Assembly: GCF_036227265.1 (NCBI RefSeq)
Contig: NZ_CP109446.1
Coordinates: 2,555,501-2,619,500 of the forward strand
From: Streptomyces sp. NBC_01476
GTDB lineage: Bacteria; Actinomycetota; Actinomycetes; Streptomycetales; Streptomycetaceae
Length of the DNA stretch: 64,000 nt
Direction: 5' to 3'
Numbering within the stretch: the stretch's first letter is position 1; the number at the start of each line of letters is the position of its first letter. Positions 55,100 through 63,374 of this stretch are shown in pieces. The notes beneath the pieces are model-generated. The model was not told the DNA's origin and did not search any database. It saw only the letters and a program-made list of their open reading frames with translations. Both the position numbers and the translations under genes were made by a program.

Positions 55100-56389
55100 A
55101 TGAAATTGAGAATTCCTGGCGTGCCAGGCTGGCGCGCCCTTTCCACCTCGCTCGCGTCGGTCGCACTGGTCGCCGGCGCCGTGGTGGCGATCACCCCGAC
55201 GGACGCGAGCGCGATCGCGACGGCCGTTCCGCTGGGCACTGTTGACAGCTTCGCGGTGCTGGGCGGTCAGTCGGTGACGAACACGGGCCCCACCACGGTC
55301 ACCGGCGATCTGGGTGTGAGCCCGGGTACGGCGATCACCGGCTTCCCGCCCGGTCTGGTGAGCGGCGCCACGCACGCCGCCGACGCGGTGGCCCTGCAGG
55401 CGCAGAACGACCTCACCACCGCGTACAACAACGCGGCCGGCCAGGCGCCGGACGCCAACATCGCCGGCGACCTCGGTGGACTGACACTGGCGCCGGGCGT
55501 CTACAACGCGGCCTCCTCGATCGGCCTCACCGGCACGCTCACCCTGGACGCCGCCGGTGACCCGAACGCGGTCTGGGTCTTCCAGATCGGCTCGACGCTG
55601 ACCACCGCGTCGGCCAGCCAGGTGCTGCTCGTCAACGGCGCCTCGCCGTGCAACGTGTTCTGGCAGGTGGGCAGTTCGACCACCCTGGGCACGGCCAGCA
55701 CCTTCGTGGGCACGATCATGTCGCTGACCTCGACCGGGCTGAACACCGGAGCCACCGTCACCGGCCGCGCCCTGGCCCGCAACGGCTCCGTGACGCTGGA
55801 CACCAACACCATCACCCGTCCGTCGTGCGGTACGACGACGACCGGCACCACCACCGGCACGACGACCGGCACCACCACAGGCACCACCACCGGAACGACG
55901 ACCGGCACCACGACCGGAACGACCACCGGTACGACCACCGGCACCACCACCGGAACGACGACCGGCACCACGACCGGAACGACCACCGGCACCACCACGG
56001 GCACCACCACCGGGACCACGACCGGAACCACCACCGGTGCCACCACGGGCGGTCTGACCACCGGCGGCCTGCTGGGCGGGATCACCACCGGCGGCCTGAT
56101 CGGCGGCGGTTCGATCGCGGGCAACACCGTCGGTGGCGCCACCGTCGGCAACACCGCGGGCAACACGGCGGGCAACACCGCCGGGAACACCGCGGGCACC
56201 ATCGGTGGCGGCGGGCTGCCGCCGCACCACGGCCGGCCCCCGCACCACGGGAAGCCCCCGCAGCACAACAAGCCGCAGCCGCCGCACAAGCCGGCGAAGC
56301 CGCACAAGAAGGACTGCGACCAGCCGCAGTCCTACGGCCAGGACAAGGGCCACCAGCAGGACGACCACAAGCCGGTCCAGCAGTACTGA
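55100..56389 (+). CDS. Secreted DUF3494 (ice-binding-like) protein with Gly-Thr repeat stalk
   Basis: 429 residues from the ATG at 55100-55102, with AGGAG about twelve bases upstream. Signal peptide (~1-38). A DUF3494 beta-solenoid domain (~45-240) with FAVLGGQSVTNTGPTTVTGDLGVSPGT and VWVFQIGSTLTT blocks. About 16 repeats of GTTT (~245-312), a Gly-rich linker (~315-375) and a basic His/Pro/Lys-rich end. DUF3494 is the fold of ice-binding adhesins but also occurs in many mesophiles as surface proteins of unknown ligand. The stalk and basic tail suggest wall attachment without sortase: there is no LPxTG motif. The whole protein contains no glutamate. Upstream of the DUF5819-HTTM-DCC trio. Confidence 0.85.
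   Translation: MKLRIPGVPGWRALSTSLASVALVAGAVVAITPTDASAIATAVPLGTVDSFAVLGGQSVTNTGPTTVTGDLGVSPGTAITGFPPGLVSGATHAADAVALQAQNDLTTAYNNAAGQAPDANIAGDLGGLTLAPGVYNAASSIGLTGTLTLDAAGDPNAVWVFQIGSTLTTASASQVLLVNGASPCNVFWQVGSSTTLGTASTFVGTIMSLTSTGLNTGATVTGRALARNGSVTLDTNTITRPSCGTTTTGTTTGTTTGTTTGTTTGTTTGTTTGTTTGTTTGTTTGTTTGTTTGTTTGTTTGTTTGTTTGTTTGATTGGLTTGGLLGGITTGGLIGGGSIAGNTVGGATVGNTAGNTAGNTAGNTAGTIGGGGLPPHHGRPPHHGKPPQHNKPQPPHKPAKPHKKDCDQPQSYGQDKGHQQDDHKPVQQY
55840..56040. repeat. 12-bp coding repeats (Gly-Thr-Thr-Thr)
   Basis: About 16 copies of a twelve-base unit of the form ggaacgacgacc or ggcaccaccacc, differing mainly at third positions. They encode a GTTT stalk. Synonymous scatter points to selection for the peptide rather than recent DNA expansion. 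Confidence 0.85.
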
Positions 56390-56521
56390 GACCGGCGGAC
56401 ACGACCGGCGGCGTGCGGCGGCGCGAAACGCGTTCGCCGCACGCCGCCGGTCGTCACGTCGGCAGGGTTTCCGGCCGGCGCGCAAGAGTTCAGCGGAAGA
56501 GTCGCGAGAGGAGGGGCCGGG

Positions 56522-57298
56522 ATGACATCGACTGGCCCGACGAAGGTGCTGCAAGGCGGCGGTGAGCCGGGGAGACCGGGCGGTGCCCGATCCGGTGAGC
56601 CGGATGCCACGGGTCACGAACTGCCCCGGCAGGCAACGGATCAGCCGGACCCACGGGACCGGCCGTCCGGGGAACCCGACCGGCCGCCGGCGCTGCCGCT
56701 TCCGCTCCGCGCGGCGACAAAAGCCGCCGTGGTGGCCCTCGTCGCGGTCTGCCTGGTGCACCTGGTCTTCCTGTTCCTGCATGTCGCTCCGGCGAACCAG
56801 ATCTCGCAGCGCTACGCACAGCAGGTCCAGAGCTGGGTCTACCCGTTCTTCGAGCAGAACTGGCGGCTGTTCGCGCCCGACCCCGAGTCGGCGCAACCGC
56901 AGATCTCGGTGCGGACGGCGACCGCGGGTCCCGACGGCGCCGAGCGGATCAGCGGCTGGCTCGACCTCACCGCGATCGACAACGCCGGGGTCCGGCACGA
57001 CGTCTTCCCCAGCCACACCTCGCAGAACATGCTCCGCCGGGCGTGGAGCACCTACCTCGACTCCCACGGGAGCAGTGACGTCTCCACCTCGGAACGCGCG
57101 GTGATGCTGCAGGAGTACCTGCGCAACATCGCCGTGGACCGGGTCACCGCGGTCCGGCACGAGGCGATCACGAGCATCCAACTGCGGGTGCGTACCACTC
57201 CGGTGCCCGGCTACGACGCGGCGGGGCACTCGCACCCGGCGCCCGCTTCGGCTGTGCAGACCCGGCTCCTGCCCTGGTGGAAGGCGAAGAACGCATGA
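56522..57298 (+). CDS. DUF5819 family membrane-anchored protein
   Basis: 258 residues with GAGGAGGGG before the ATG at 56522. The first ~60 residues are Pro/Gly/Asp-rich and disordered. One transmembrane helix (~66-86) is followed by an extracytoplasmic domain with WVYPFFEQNWRLFAPDPESAQ, the hallmark of DUF5819, then SVRTAT and a WLDLT block. Function unknown. Its stop overlaps the HTTM start as ATGA, and HTTM overlaps DCC as GTGA, so all three are made together. Very similar trios occur across Streptomyces (from memory). It may be the outer scaffold or substrate-presenting partner of the HTTM enzyme. Confidence 0.85.
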   Translation: MTSTGPTKVLQGGGEPGRPGGARSGEPDATGHELPRQATDQPDPRDRPSGEPDRPPALPLPLRAATKAAVVALVAVCLVHLVFLFLHVAPANQISQRYAQQVQSWVYPFFEQNWRLFAPDPESAQPQISVRTATAGPDGAERISGWLDLTAIDNAGVRHDVFPSHTSQNMLRRAWSTYLDSHGSSDVSTSERAVMLQEYLRNIAVDRVTAVRHEAITSIQLRVRTTPVPGYDAAGHSHPAPASAVQTRLLPWWKAKNA

Positions 57299-58440
57299 CG
57301 ACCGACCAGGCGGCAGCCGCCGCCCCCGCAACGAGCCGTCCCGGGACGGCCGCCCGCCCCGTACGCGGCCTGCCCGCGCTGCTGGAGCGGCTGTTCACCG
57401 CCCTCACCGCGCGGCCGGTCTCCCTCTACGCGGCCTCGGTGCTGCGGATCGGCTACGGGCTGTGCTATCTCGCCTTCCTGCTGCGGGAGTTCACGCACCG
57501 GGACCAGATCTGGGGCCCGGACTCGCCGTGGACCCCGGCGCTGGCCAAGGAGTTGTTCCAGCAGACCGGCTGGTTCAGTTTCCTCACGGTCTCCGACAGC
57601 ATGCTCTACTTCAACGCCTGCTACGTCTTCGCCCTGGTGGTCTGCGCGCTGTTCCTGCTCGGCTGGCGGACCCGGCTGACGTCGGTCCTGTTCGCGATGG
57701 TGGTGGCGGCCTTCCACGCGCGCGCCATCTTCATGACCGACGGCGGGGACAACCTGATCCTGCTGATGGCGCTCTACCTCACCTGCACCGCGTGCGGCCG
57801 CCGCTGGTCGCTCGACGCGCGCCGCACCGCGCGCCGGGAGCGCGGCGGGCCGCCGAGCCACTGGACGCTGTGGCAGGCGTCGAGTGACCTGTGGTCCCAG
57901 TTCGGCGCGGCCCGCGGCACTCTGGTCACGGCGCTGCACAACTGCGCCATGCTCGTCATCGCCGCCCAGGTCTGCCTGCTCTACGGCTCCGCGGGGCTGT
58001 ACAAGGTGCAGGGCGTCTCCTGGCAGAACGGCACCGCACTGCACTACGTGATGAACCTCGACCTCTTCCGGCCGTGGCCCGCGCTCTCCGCGCTGGTCGA
58101 CAGCCACCCGCTCTTCGTCGCCGTCGCCGGTTACGCGACCGTACTGATCCAAGTGGCGTTCCCGTTCGCCCTGTTCAGCCGGCTCAAGTACGTCCTCCTG
58201 GTGATGCTGCTCGGCATGCACCTGGGCATCGCGGTCCTGATGGGCCTGCCGATGTTCTCCGGTGCCATGCTCATCGCCGATGCGGCCTTCCTGCCGGACC
58301 GCTTCTACCTGGCCGTGGGACAGTACTGCCGCCGGGCGTTCCGCGGCCGGCCCGACAGCCCCGCGAAGGGGGCCGCTTCGGCGCCGTCGGCCGTCGTGCC
58401 GCCCCGGCCCGGTGGCGCTGAACTGGCCGGCCGGCGGTGA
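57295..58440 (+). CDS. HTTM domain (vitamin K-dependent gamma-carboxylase-like) integral membrane protein
   Basis: 381 residues with roughly eight to nine membrane helices. HTTM features: SLYAASVLRIGYGLCYLAFLLRE in helix 1, GWRTRLTSVLFAMVVAAFHARAIFMTDGGDNLI around helices 3-4, and a GLYKVQGVSWQNGTALHYVMN block with the invariant tryptophan/asparagine region. This domain is the membrane part of vitamin K-dependent carboxylases; bacterial stand-alone forms are of unknown activity. Translationally coupled to DUF5819 before it and the DCC thiol protein after it. ATG at 57295-57297; an in-frame GTG six codons upstream is less likely. Confidence 0.88.
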   Translation: MTTDQAAAAAPATSRPGTAARPVRGLPALLERLFTALTARPVSLYAASVLRIGYGLCYLAFLLREFTHRDQIWGPDSPWTPALAKELFQQTGWFSFLTVSDSMLYFNACYVFALVVCALFLLGWRTRLTSVLFAMVVAAFHARAIFMTDGGDNLILLMALYLTCTACGRRWSLDARRTARRERGGPPSHWTLWQASSDLWSQFGAARGTLVTALHNCAMLVIAAQVCLLYGSAGLYKVQGVSWQNGTALHYVMNLDLFRPWPALSALVDSHPLFVAVAGYATVLIQVAFPFALFSRLKYVLLVMLLGMHLGIAVLMGLPMFSGAMLIADAAFLPDRFYLAVGQYCRRAFRGRPDSPAKGAASAPSAVVPPRPGGAELAGRR

Positions 58441-58823
58441 CCAGTGCCGTACGCGCCAGGCCGGTGCTCGTGTACGACGGCGACTGCGCCTTCTGCTCGG
58501 CCTCCGTGCGGTTCGCCGAGCGGCACGTGCGCCCGCGCTGTGACATCGCACCGTGGCAGTCGGCGGACCTGGCCGCGTACGGCACCACCGAGCAGCGGGC
58601 CGGCTACGAAGTCCTGTGGGTGACACCGGCCGGCGCGGTGCACGGCGGGGCCCAGGCCCTCGCCCGGCTGCTGATGAGCGGGGGCCGGGGGTGGGCGGTG
58701 CCGGGCGCGCTGCTCACCCTCCCCCCGCTGCGCTGGATCGCACACGGCGGCTACCGCCTGATCGCGCGGAACCGGCACCGGATGCCGGGGGGCAGCGCGG
58801 CCTGCGCACTGCCCCCGCGCTGA
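58437..58823 (+). CDS. DCC family thiol-disulfide oxidoreductase (DUF393)
   Basis: 128 residues from a GTG that overlaps the HTTM stop (GTGA). The N-terminal VYDGDCAFC motif carries the DxDxxFC core of DUF393 and a single active cysteine pair with the following residues. An EVLWVTPAGAVHGGAQALARLL block and an LRWIAHGGYRLIARNRHR end are typical. Thioredoxin-like fold. In context it could recycle a quinone or thiol for the HTTM protein, as VKOR does for the animal carboxylase. That role is inference. Confidence 0.88.
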   Translation: MTSAVRARPVLVYDGDCAFCSASVRFAERHVRPRCDIAPWQSADLAAYGTTEQRAGYEVLWVTPAGAVHGGAQALARLLMSGGRGWAVPGALLTLPPLRWIAHGGYRLIARNRHRMPGGSAACALPPR

Positions 58824-59009
58824 CCGCTGTCGGAAAACCGGCCACCGTGTGGAAACCGTTGACAAGCCGGTGACACGATTGCAACATGTCAATCGCAAAA
58901 ACTTAGTCAATGAGCTCTCAATTCTTTGCATCCACCTGCAACTTCGCGGCAGAGCTCCGACCCGTTCAGCGCGCCCCCCACTCCCCCGTTCCGGCAGAAC
59001 AGAGGACCC
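58824..59009 (+). promoter_or_regulatory. AT-rich promoter region of the GH87 gene
   Basis: Contains a TTGACA hexamer at 58859-58864 and two direct GTCAAT repeats at 58888-58893 and 58906-58911, followed by a third partial copy near 58918. The strip 58875-58930 is strikingly AT-rich for this genome. The repeats are spaced 18 bases and could be operator half-sites for a carbohydrate regulator. No clear -10 follows the TTGACA at normal spacing. Confidence 0.4.
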
Positions 59010-62000
59010 ATGAAACGGAAGCAGCTCAGCAGACGGCTGATAGCCGGCCTGGTCACCGCCGGCCTGGCCGTCGCCGGACTCCTGCCGCTGTCGGCCTCCG
59101 CCGCCGCGGCCGACCGCCCCAACCTGTCCCTGGGAAAGACCGCCTCGGCGAGCGGCTCGATCGGCGAGTACCCCGCCCGCGCGGTCACCGACGGCAACCA
59201 GGCGACGTACTGGGAGAGCCCCAACAACGCGTTCCCGCAGTGGCTCCAGGTCGACCTCGGCGGCAACGCCACCGTCGACCAGGTCGTGCTCAAACTGCCC
59301 GCCTCCTGGGGTGCCCGCACCGAGGCCCTCAGCGTCCAGGGCAGCACCGACGGAAACAGCTTCAGCACCCTGTCCGGCTCGCTCGGCCGCACCTTCGACC
59401 CGGCCACCGCCAACACCGTCACCGTGGACTTCACCGCCGCGACCGTCCGGTACGTACGGCTGAACGTCACCGGCAACACCGGCTGGCCCGCCGCGCAGAT
59501 ATCCGAGTTCGAGATCCACGGCACCCCGGCAGACGATCCCGGAGATCCCGGTGACCCCGGTGACCCCGGCGACCCCGGCCCGGTCGACGGCACCGACCTC
59601 GCCCGCGGCAAGGCCGTCGAGGCGTCCTCCACGGCCCAGTCCTTCGTCGCGGCCAACGCCAACGACGGCCAGACCGGCACCTATTGGGAGTCCGGCGGAT
59701 TCCCCTCGACCCTGACCGTGAAGCTCGGCGCTGACGCCGACATCACCGCGGTCGTGGTCAAACTCAACCCCGATCCGGTGTGGGGACCGCGGACCCAGAA
59801 CTTCCAGATCCTCGGCCGCGGCCAGAGCGCCACCGGCTTCACCTCGCTCAAAGCCCGCGCCGACCACGCGTTCAGCCCGTCGGCCAACCAGAACACCGTG
59901 ACCGTCCCGGTCACCGGCCGCGCCGCCGACGTCCAGCTGGCGTTCTTCGCCAACACCGGCGCTCCCGGCGGCCAGGTCGCCGAAGTGCAGGTCATCGGTG
60001 TCCCCGCCCCCAACCCCGACCTGACCGTCACCGCCGTGACCTGGACCCCCGCCGCGCCGGTGGAGACCGACACGGTCCGGGCCGCCGTCACCGTACGGAA
60101 CATCGGTACCGCCACCGCCCCGGCCACCACCGTCAACGTCAGCGTCGGCGGACTGGTCGCGGGCAGCGCCCCGGTCGGCTCCCTCGCCGCCGGCGCCTCG
60201 GCCACCGTCTCCGCCGACCTCGGAAAGCGGCCGACGGGCAGCTACCCCGTGACCGCCGTGGTGGACCCGACCGACACCGTCATCGAGCAGGACAACGCCA
60301 ACAACAGCTTCACGCCCACCGGCCAACTGGTCGTCGCCCAGGCCCCCGGCCCCGACCTGCAGGTCCTCGGCATCACCTCCAGCCCGTCGAACCCCGCCGT
60401 CGGCGCCGCCGTCTCCTTCACCGTCGCCGTGCACAACCGCGGGACCACCGCGTCCGGCGCCACCACCGTCACCCGGCTGGTGGCGGGCAGCACCACGCTC
60501 AACACCAACACCCCCTCGGTCGCGGCCGGTTCAACCGTGAACGTCAACGTCACCGGCACCTGGACCGCCACCAGCGGCGGCGCCACCCTGGTCGCCACCG
60601 CCGACGCCACCGGCCTCGTCACCGAGACCAGCGAGACCAACAACTCCTTCTCCCGCTCCATCGTGGTCGGCCGCGGCGCGGCACTGCCGTACGTGGAGTA
60701 CGAGGCGGAAGCGGCCAGTTACCAGGGCACCCTGCTGGAGACCGACCCGCTGCGCACCTTCGGCCACACCAACTTCGCCACCGAGTCCTCCGGCCGCAAG
60801 TCGGTACGGCTCAACAGCACCGGCCAGTACGTGGAGTTCACCTCCACCAACCCCTCCAACTCGATCGTGGTGCGCAACTCCATCCCCGACGCCCCGGGCG
60901 GCGGCGGCATCGACGCCACCATCAGCCTCTACATCAACAACACCTTCGTCCAGAAGCTGGCCCTCTCCTCGAAGCACAGCTGGCTCTACGGCGACACCGA
61001 CGGCCCCGAGGCACTCACCAACACGCCCCAGGCCGACGCCCGCCGGCTCTTCGACGAGTCGCACGCGCTGCTGAACACGACCTACCCCGCGGGCACCACG
61101 TTCCGCCTGCAGCGCGACTCCGGTGACACCGCGCAGTTCTACGTCATCGACCTGATCGACCTGGAACAGGTGGCGCCCCCGACGGCCAAGCCCGCCGAGT
61201 GCACCTCGATCACCGCGTACGGCGCGGTGCCCGACGACGGCATCGACGACACCGCCGCCATCCAGCGCGCCGTGACCGACGACCAGAACGGCGTCATCAG
61301 CTGCGTATGGATCCCGCCGGGCCAGTGGCGGCAGGAGAAGAAGATCCTCACCGACGACCCGCTCAACCGCGGCCAGTACAACCAGGTGGGCATCAGCAAC
61401 GTCAGCATCCGCGGCGCGGGCATGTGGTACTCCCAGCTGTACACGCTCACCGAGCCGCAGAACGCGGTGGGCAGCATCAACCACCCGCACGAGGGCAACT
61501 TCGGCTTCGACATCGACAACAACACCCAGATCTCCGACATCGCCATCTTCGGCTCCGGCCGGATCCGCGGCGGCGACGGCAACGCCGAGGGCGGCGTGGG
61601 CCTCAACGGCCGCTTCGGCCAGAACACCAAGATCACCAACGTCTGGATCGAGCATGCCAACGTCGGCGTCTGGGTCGGCCGCGACTACGACAACATCCCC
61701 GATCTGTGGGGCCCCGCGGACGGCCTGCAGTTCAACGGCATGCGGATCCGCGACACCTACGCCGACGGCATCAACTTCACCAACGGCACCCGCAATTCGC
61801 AGGTCTTCAACTCCTCGTTCCGCACCACGGGAGACGACTCGCTGGCGGTCTGGGCCAACCGTTACGTCAAGGACCCGTCGGTCGACATCGCGCACGACAA
61901 CCACTTCGTCAACAACACCATCCAGCTCCCCTGGCGGGCGAACGGTCTCGCGGTCTACGGCGGTTACGGCAACACCATCGAGAACAACCTGGTCTACGAC

Positions 62001-62420
62001 ACGATGAACTACCCCGCGATCATGCTCGCCACCGACCACGACCCGCTGCCGTTCTCGGGTCAGACCCTGATCGCCAACAACGGCATCTACCGCGGCGGCG
62101 GCGTCTTCTGGGGCGAGGCGCAGGAGTTCGGCGCCATCACCCTCTTCGCGGCCACCCGCGACATCACCGGCGTCACCATCCGGGACACCGACATCTCCGA
62201 CTCCACCTACGACGGCATCCAGTTCAAGACCGGCGGCGGCACGATGCCGGGCGTCGCGGTCACCAACGTCACGATCGACAAATCCAACAACGGCGCCGGC
62301 ATCCGCGCCCACGGCGGCGCCCGCGGCAGCGCCACCCTGACGAACGTGACCATCACCAACTCGGCTGACGGCAACATCGTGATCGAACCCGGCTCCGGCT
62401 TCACCATCACCGGATCCTGA
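59010..62420 (+). CDS. Secreted multi-domain alpha-1,3-glucanase / mycodextranase-like enzyme (GH87)
   Basis: 1,136 residues, AGAGGA before the ATG at 59010-59012. Signal peptide (~1-32). Two F5/8 type C (discoidin) domains (~33-170 and ~195-330) joined by a DPGDPGDPG linker. Two CARDB-type Ig-like domains (~335-440 and ~450-550), a CBM6/35-type domain (~555-710), and a right-handed beta-helix catalytic domain (~715-1136). The last has RTTGDDSLAVWAN with paired Asp residues typical of GH87 active sites. Expected to hydrolyse alpha-1,3-glucan of fungal walls or oral/soil biofilms. The domain layout matches bacterial alpha-1,3-glucanases. A different pectate-lyase-fold specificity cannot be excluded. 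Confidence 0.87.
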   Translation: MKRKQLSRRLIAGLVTAGLAVAGLLPLSASAAAADRPNLSLGKTASASGSIGEYPARAVTDGNQATYWESPNNAFPQWLQVDLGGNATVDQVVLKLPASWGARTEALSVQGSTDGNSFSTLSGSLGRTFDPATANTVTVDFTAATVRYVRLNVTGNTGWPAAQISEFEIHGTPADDPGDPGDPGDPGDPGPVDGTDLARGKAVEASSTAQSFVAANANDGQTGTYWESGGFPSTLTVKLGADADITAVVVKLNPDPVWGPRTQNFQILGRGQSATGFTSLKARADHAFSPSANQNTVTVPVTGRAADVQLAFFANTGAPGGQVAEVQVIGVPAPNPDLTVTAVTWTPAAPVETDTVRAAVTVRNIGTATAPATTVNVSVGGLVAGSAPVGSLAAGASATVSADLGKRPTGSYPVTAVVDPTDTVIEQDNANNSFTPTGQLVVAQAPGPDLQVLGITSSPSNPAVGAAVSFTVAVHNRGTTASGATTVTRLVAGSTTLNTNTPSVAAGSTVNVNVTGTWTATSGGATLVATADATGLVTETSETNNSFSRSIVVGRGAALPYVEYEAEAASYQGTLLETDPLRTFGHTNFATESSGRKSVRLNSTGQYVEFTSTNPSNSIVVRNSIPDAPGGGGIDATISLYINNTFVQKLALSSKHSWLYGDTDGPEALTNTPQADARRLFDESHALLNTTYPAGTTFRLQRDSGDTAQFYVIDLIDLEQVAPPTAKPAECTSITAYGAVPDDGIDDTAAIQRAVTDDQNGVISCVWIPPGQWRQEKKILTDDPLNRGQYNQVGISNVSIRGAGMWYSQLYTLTEPQNAVGSINHPHEGNFGFDIDNNTQISDIAIFGSGRIRGGDGNAEGGVGLNGRFGQNTKITNVWIEHANVGVWVGRDYDNIPDLWGPADGLQFNGMRIRDTYADGINFTNGTRNSQVFNSSFRTTGDDSLAVWANRYVKDPSVDIAHDNHFVNNTIQLPWRANGLAVYGGYGNTIENNLVYDTMNYPAIMLATDHDPLPFSGQTLIANNGIYRGGGVFWGEAQEFGAITLFAATRDITGVTIRDTDISDSTYDGIQFKTGGGTMPGVAVTNVTIDKSNNGAGIRAHGGARGSATLTNVTITNSADGNIVIEPGSGFTITGS

Positions 62421-62438
62421 CCGCACGAGCGCACCCCC

Positions 62439-62472
62439 GTGGCCCCGGCGTGGAAGCACGCGCCGGGGCCAC
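62439..62472 (+). terminator. Hairpin terminator after the GH87 gene
   Basis: Perfect 12-base arms (62439-62450 and 62461-62472) around a ten-base loop, beginning 19 bases after the stop codon. No T-run. Confidence 0.8.
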
Positions 62473-62565
62473 CACGGTCTCCGCGGGTCGCAGCAGGTCG
62501 TAGCAGGTCCCAGCGGCTCGCCGCGGCGGGTCCGGCGCCGGCGACCGGCCCCGGGCACGGGCGCG

Positions 62566-62769
62566 TCAGGTCAGGAGCGGGTCGTGCGGGGTGTCGCCGT
62601 GGGTCGCGACGGTGGGGGCGGTGGGGGCGTTGCCGTCGGCCGGAGAACTCACCGAGGGGACCCCGGCCGGCGCCGCCGCCCGGGCCGCCGGCGCCAGGGC
62701 GAGGCCCAGCGCACCGCCGCTGAGCAGCAGCGCGAGCAGTGCGGACGTGAAAGGCGTGTGCCGGCTCAA
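62566..62769 (-). CDS. Possible small exported protein
   Basis: 67 residues if started at the TTG at 62767-62769, which has AGGGGG five bases upstream. Residues 1-33 are a convincing signal peptide: SRHTPFTSALLALLLSGG, then Ala-rich with an ARAAA cleavage site. The mature part is ~34 residues rich in Pro, Thr, Ser and Asp with no cysteine. The open frame reaches 62862 but the extension lacks features. No family recognised. It lies alone between two convergent or divergent neighbours. Confidence 0.4.
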   Translation of the reverse strand: MSRHTPFTSALLALLLSGGALGLALAPAARAAAPAGVPSVSSPADGNAPTAPTVATHGDTPHDPLLT

Positions 62770-62912
62770 GTGGACCCCCTGCGGCTGGTCTCCGGTTGGC
62801 CCGTGATCCCCCGGGCCCGGCAAGTCTGCCCGCGCCGCGACCACCCCGGCAAGGGCCCTCACCCGGCGGGAAGCCCCTTGCCCTCCCGGCTCCGGCCGGG
62901 GAGCCTGACCTC

Positions 62913-63179
62913 ATGATGGGGGCCTGGGTCATGTTCATCAGCGGCTGCACGATCGTGGGCCTCGCCACCCGGTCCTTCCGAGCAGCCCGGGAGCCCCGGG
63001 GAGCGTTCCCACGGGCGCCCCTCGGCCAGATCCTCCTCGGCGCCGGCCTCGCCCTCGACGGCGTCCCCCGGATCGCCGGCTGGTCCCCCGGCGTCGACTC
63101 GGCGGTGGCAGCCGCGGGCCTGCTGACCATCCTCGCCGGCGCCGCCCTCCAACTCCGCCGCCGCGCCCCGGAGAACTGA
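62913..63179 (+). CDS. Small two-helix membrane protein
   Basis: 88 residues from the ATG at 62913-62915 with GGGGAG about nine bases upstream. Hydrophobic segments at ~2-18 and ~65-82 flank a basic loop with RSFRAAREPRGAFPRAP; a third weak segment is QILLGAGLALDG. No family recognised. The longer frame starting at 62796 is Pro-rich and unlikely. Confidence 0.55.
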   Translation: MMGAWVMFISGCTIVGLATRSFRAAREPRGAFPRAPLGQILLGAGLALDGVPRIAGWSPGVDSAVAAAGLLTILAGAALQLRRRAPEN

Positions 63180-63374
63180 TCCCCTCCGCCCGCCATCCGC
63201 CGCCCGCTGGTCCGAACGCCCGCCGGTCCGAACGCACGGCGGGGGCCTGGCGGGCCGGGGCGGCACCAGTGGCATTTCTCACGAAAGTGCCGCAAACGGA
63301 ATCCATCGCTCCGCACGTACGTATTGTTTTGGGCTGAGCCGGAAAGGCAGGGAGAAAGGCAGGCACGATCTGAC

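Noticed and set aside
58859..58888. Consensus promoter starting with TTGACA before the GH87 gene
   Set aside because: At 17-18 bases spacing the downstream hexamers are CAACAT or AACATG, poor -10 matches, so no promoter was called.
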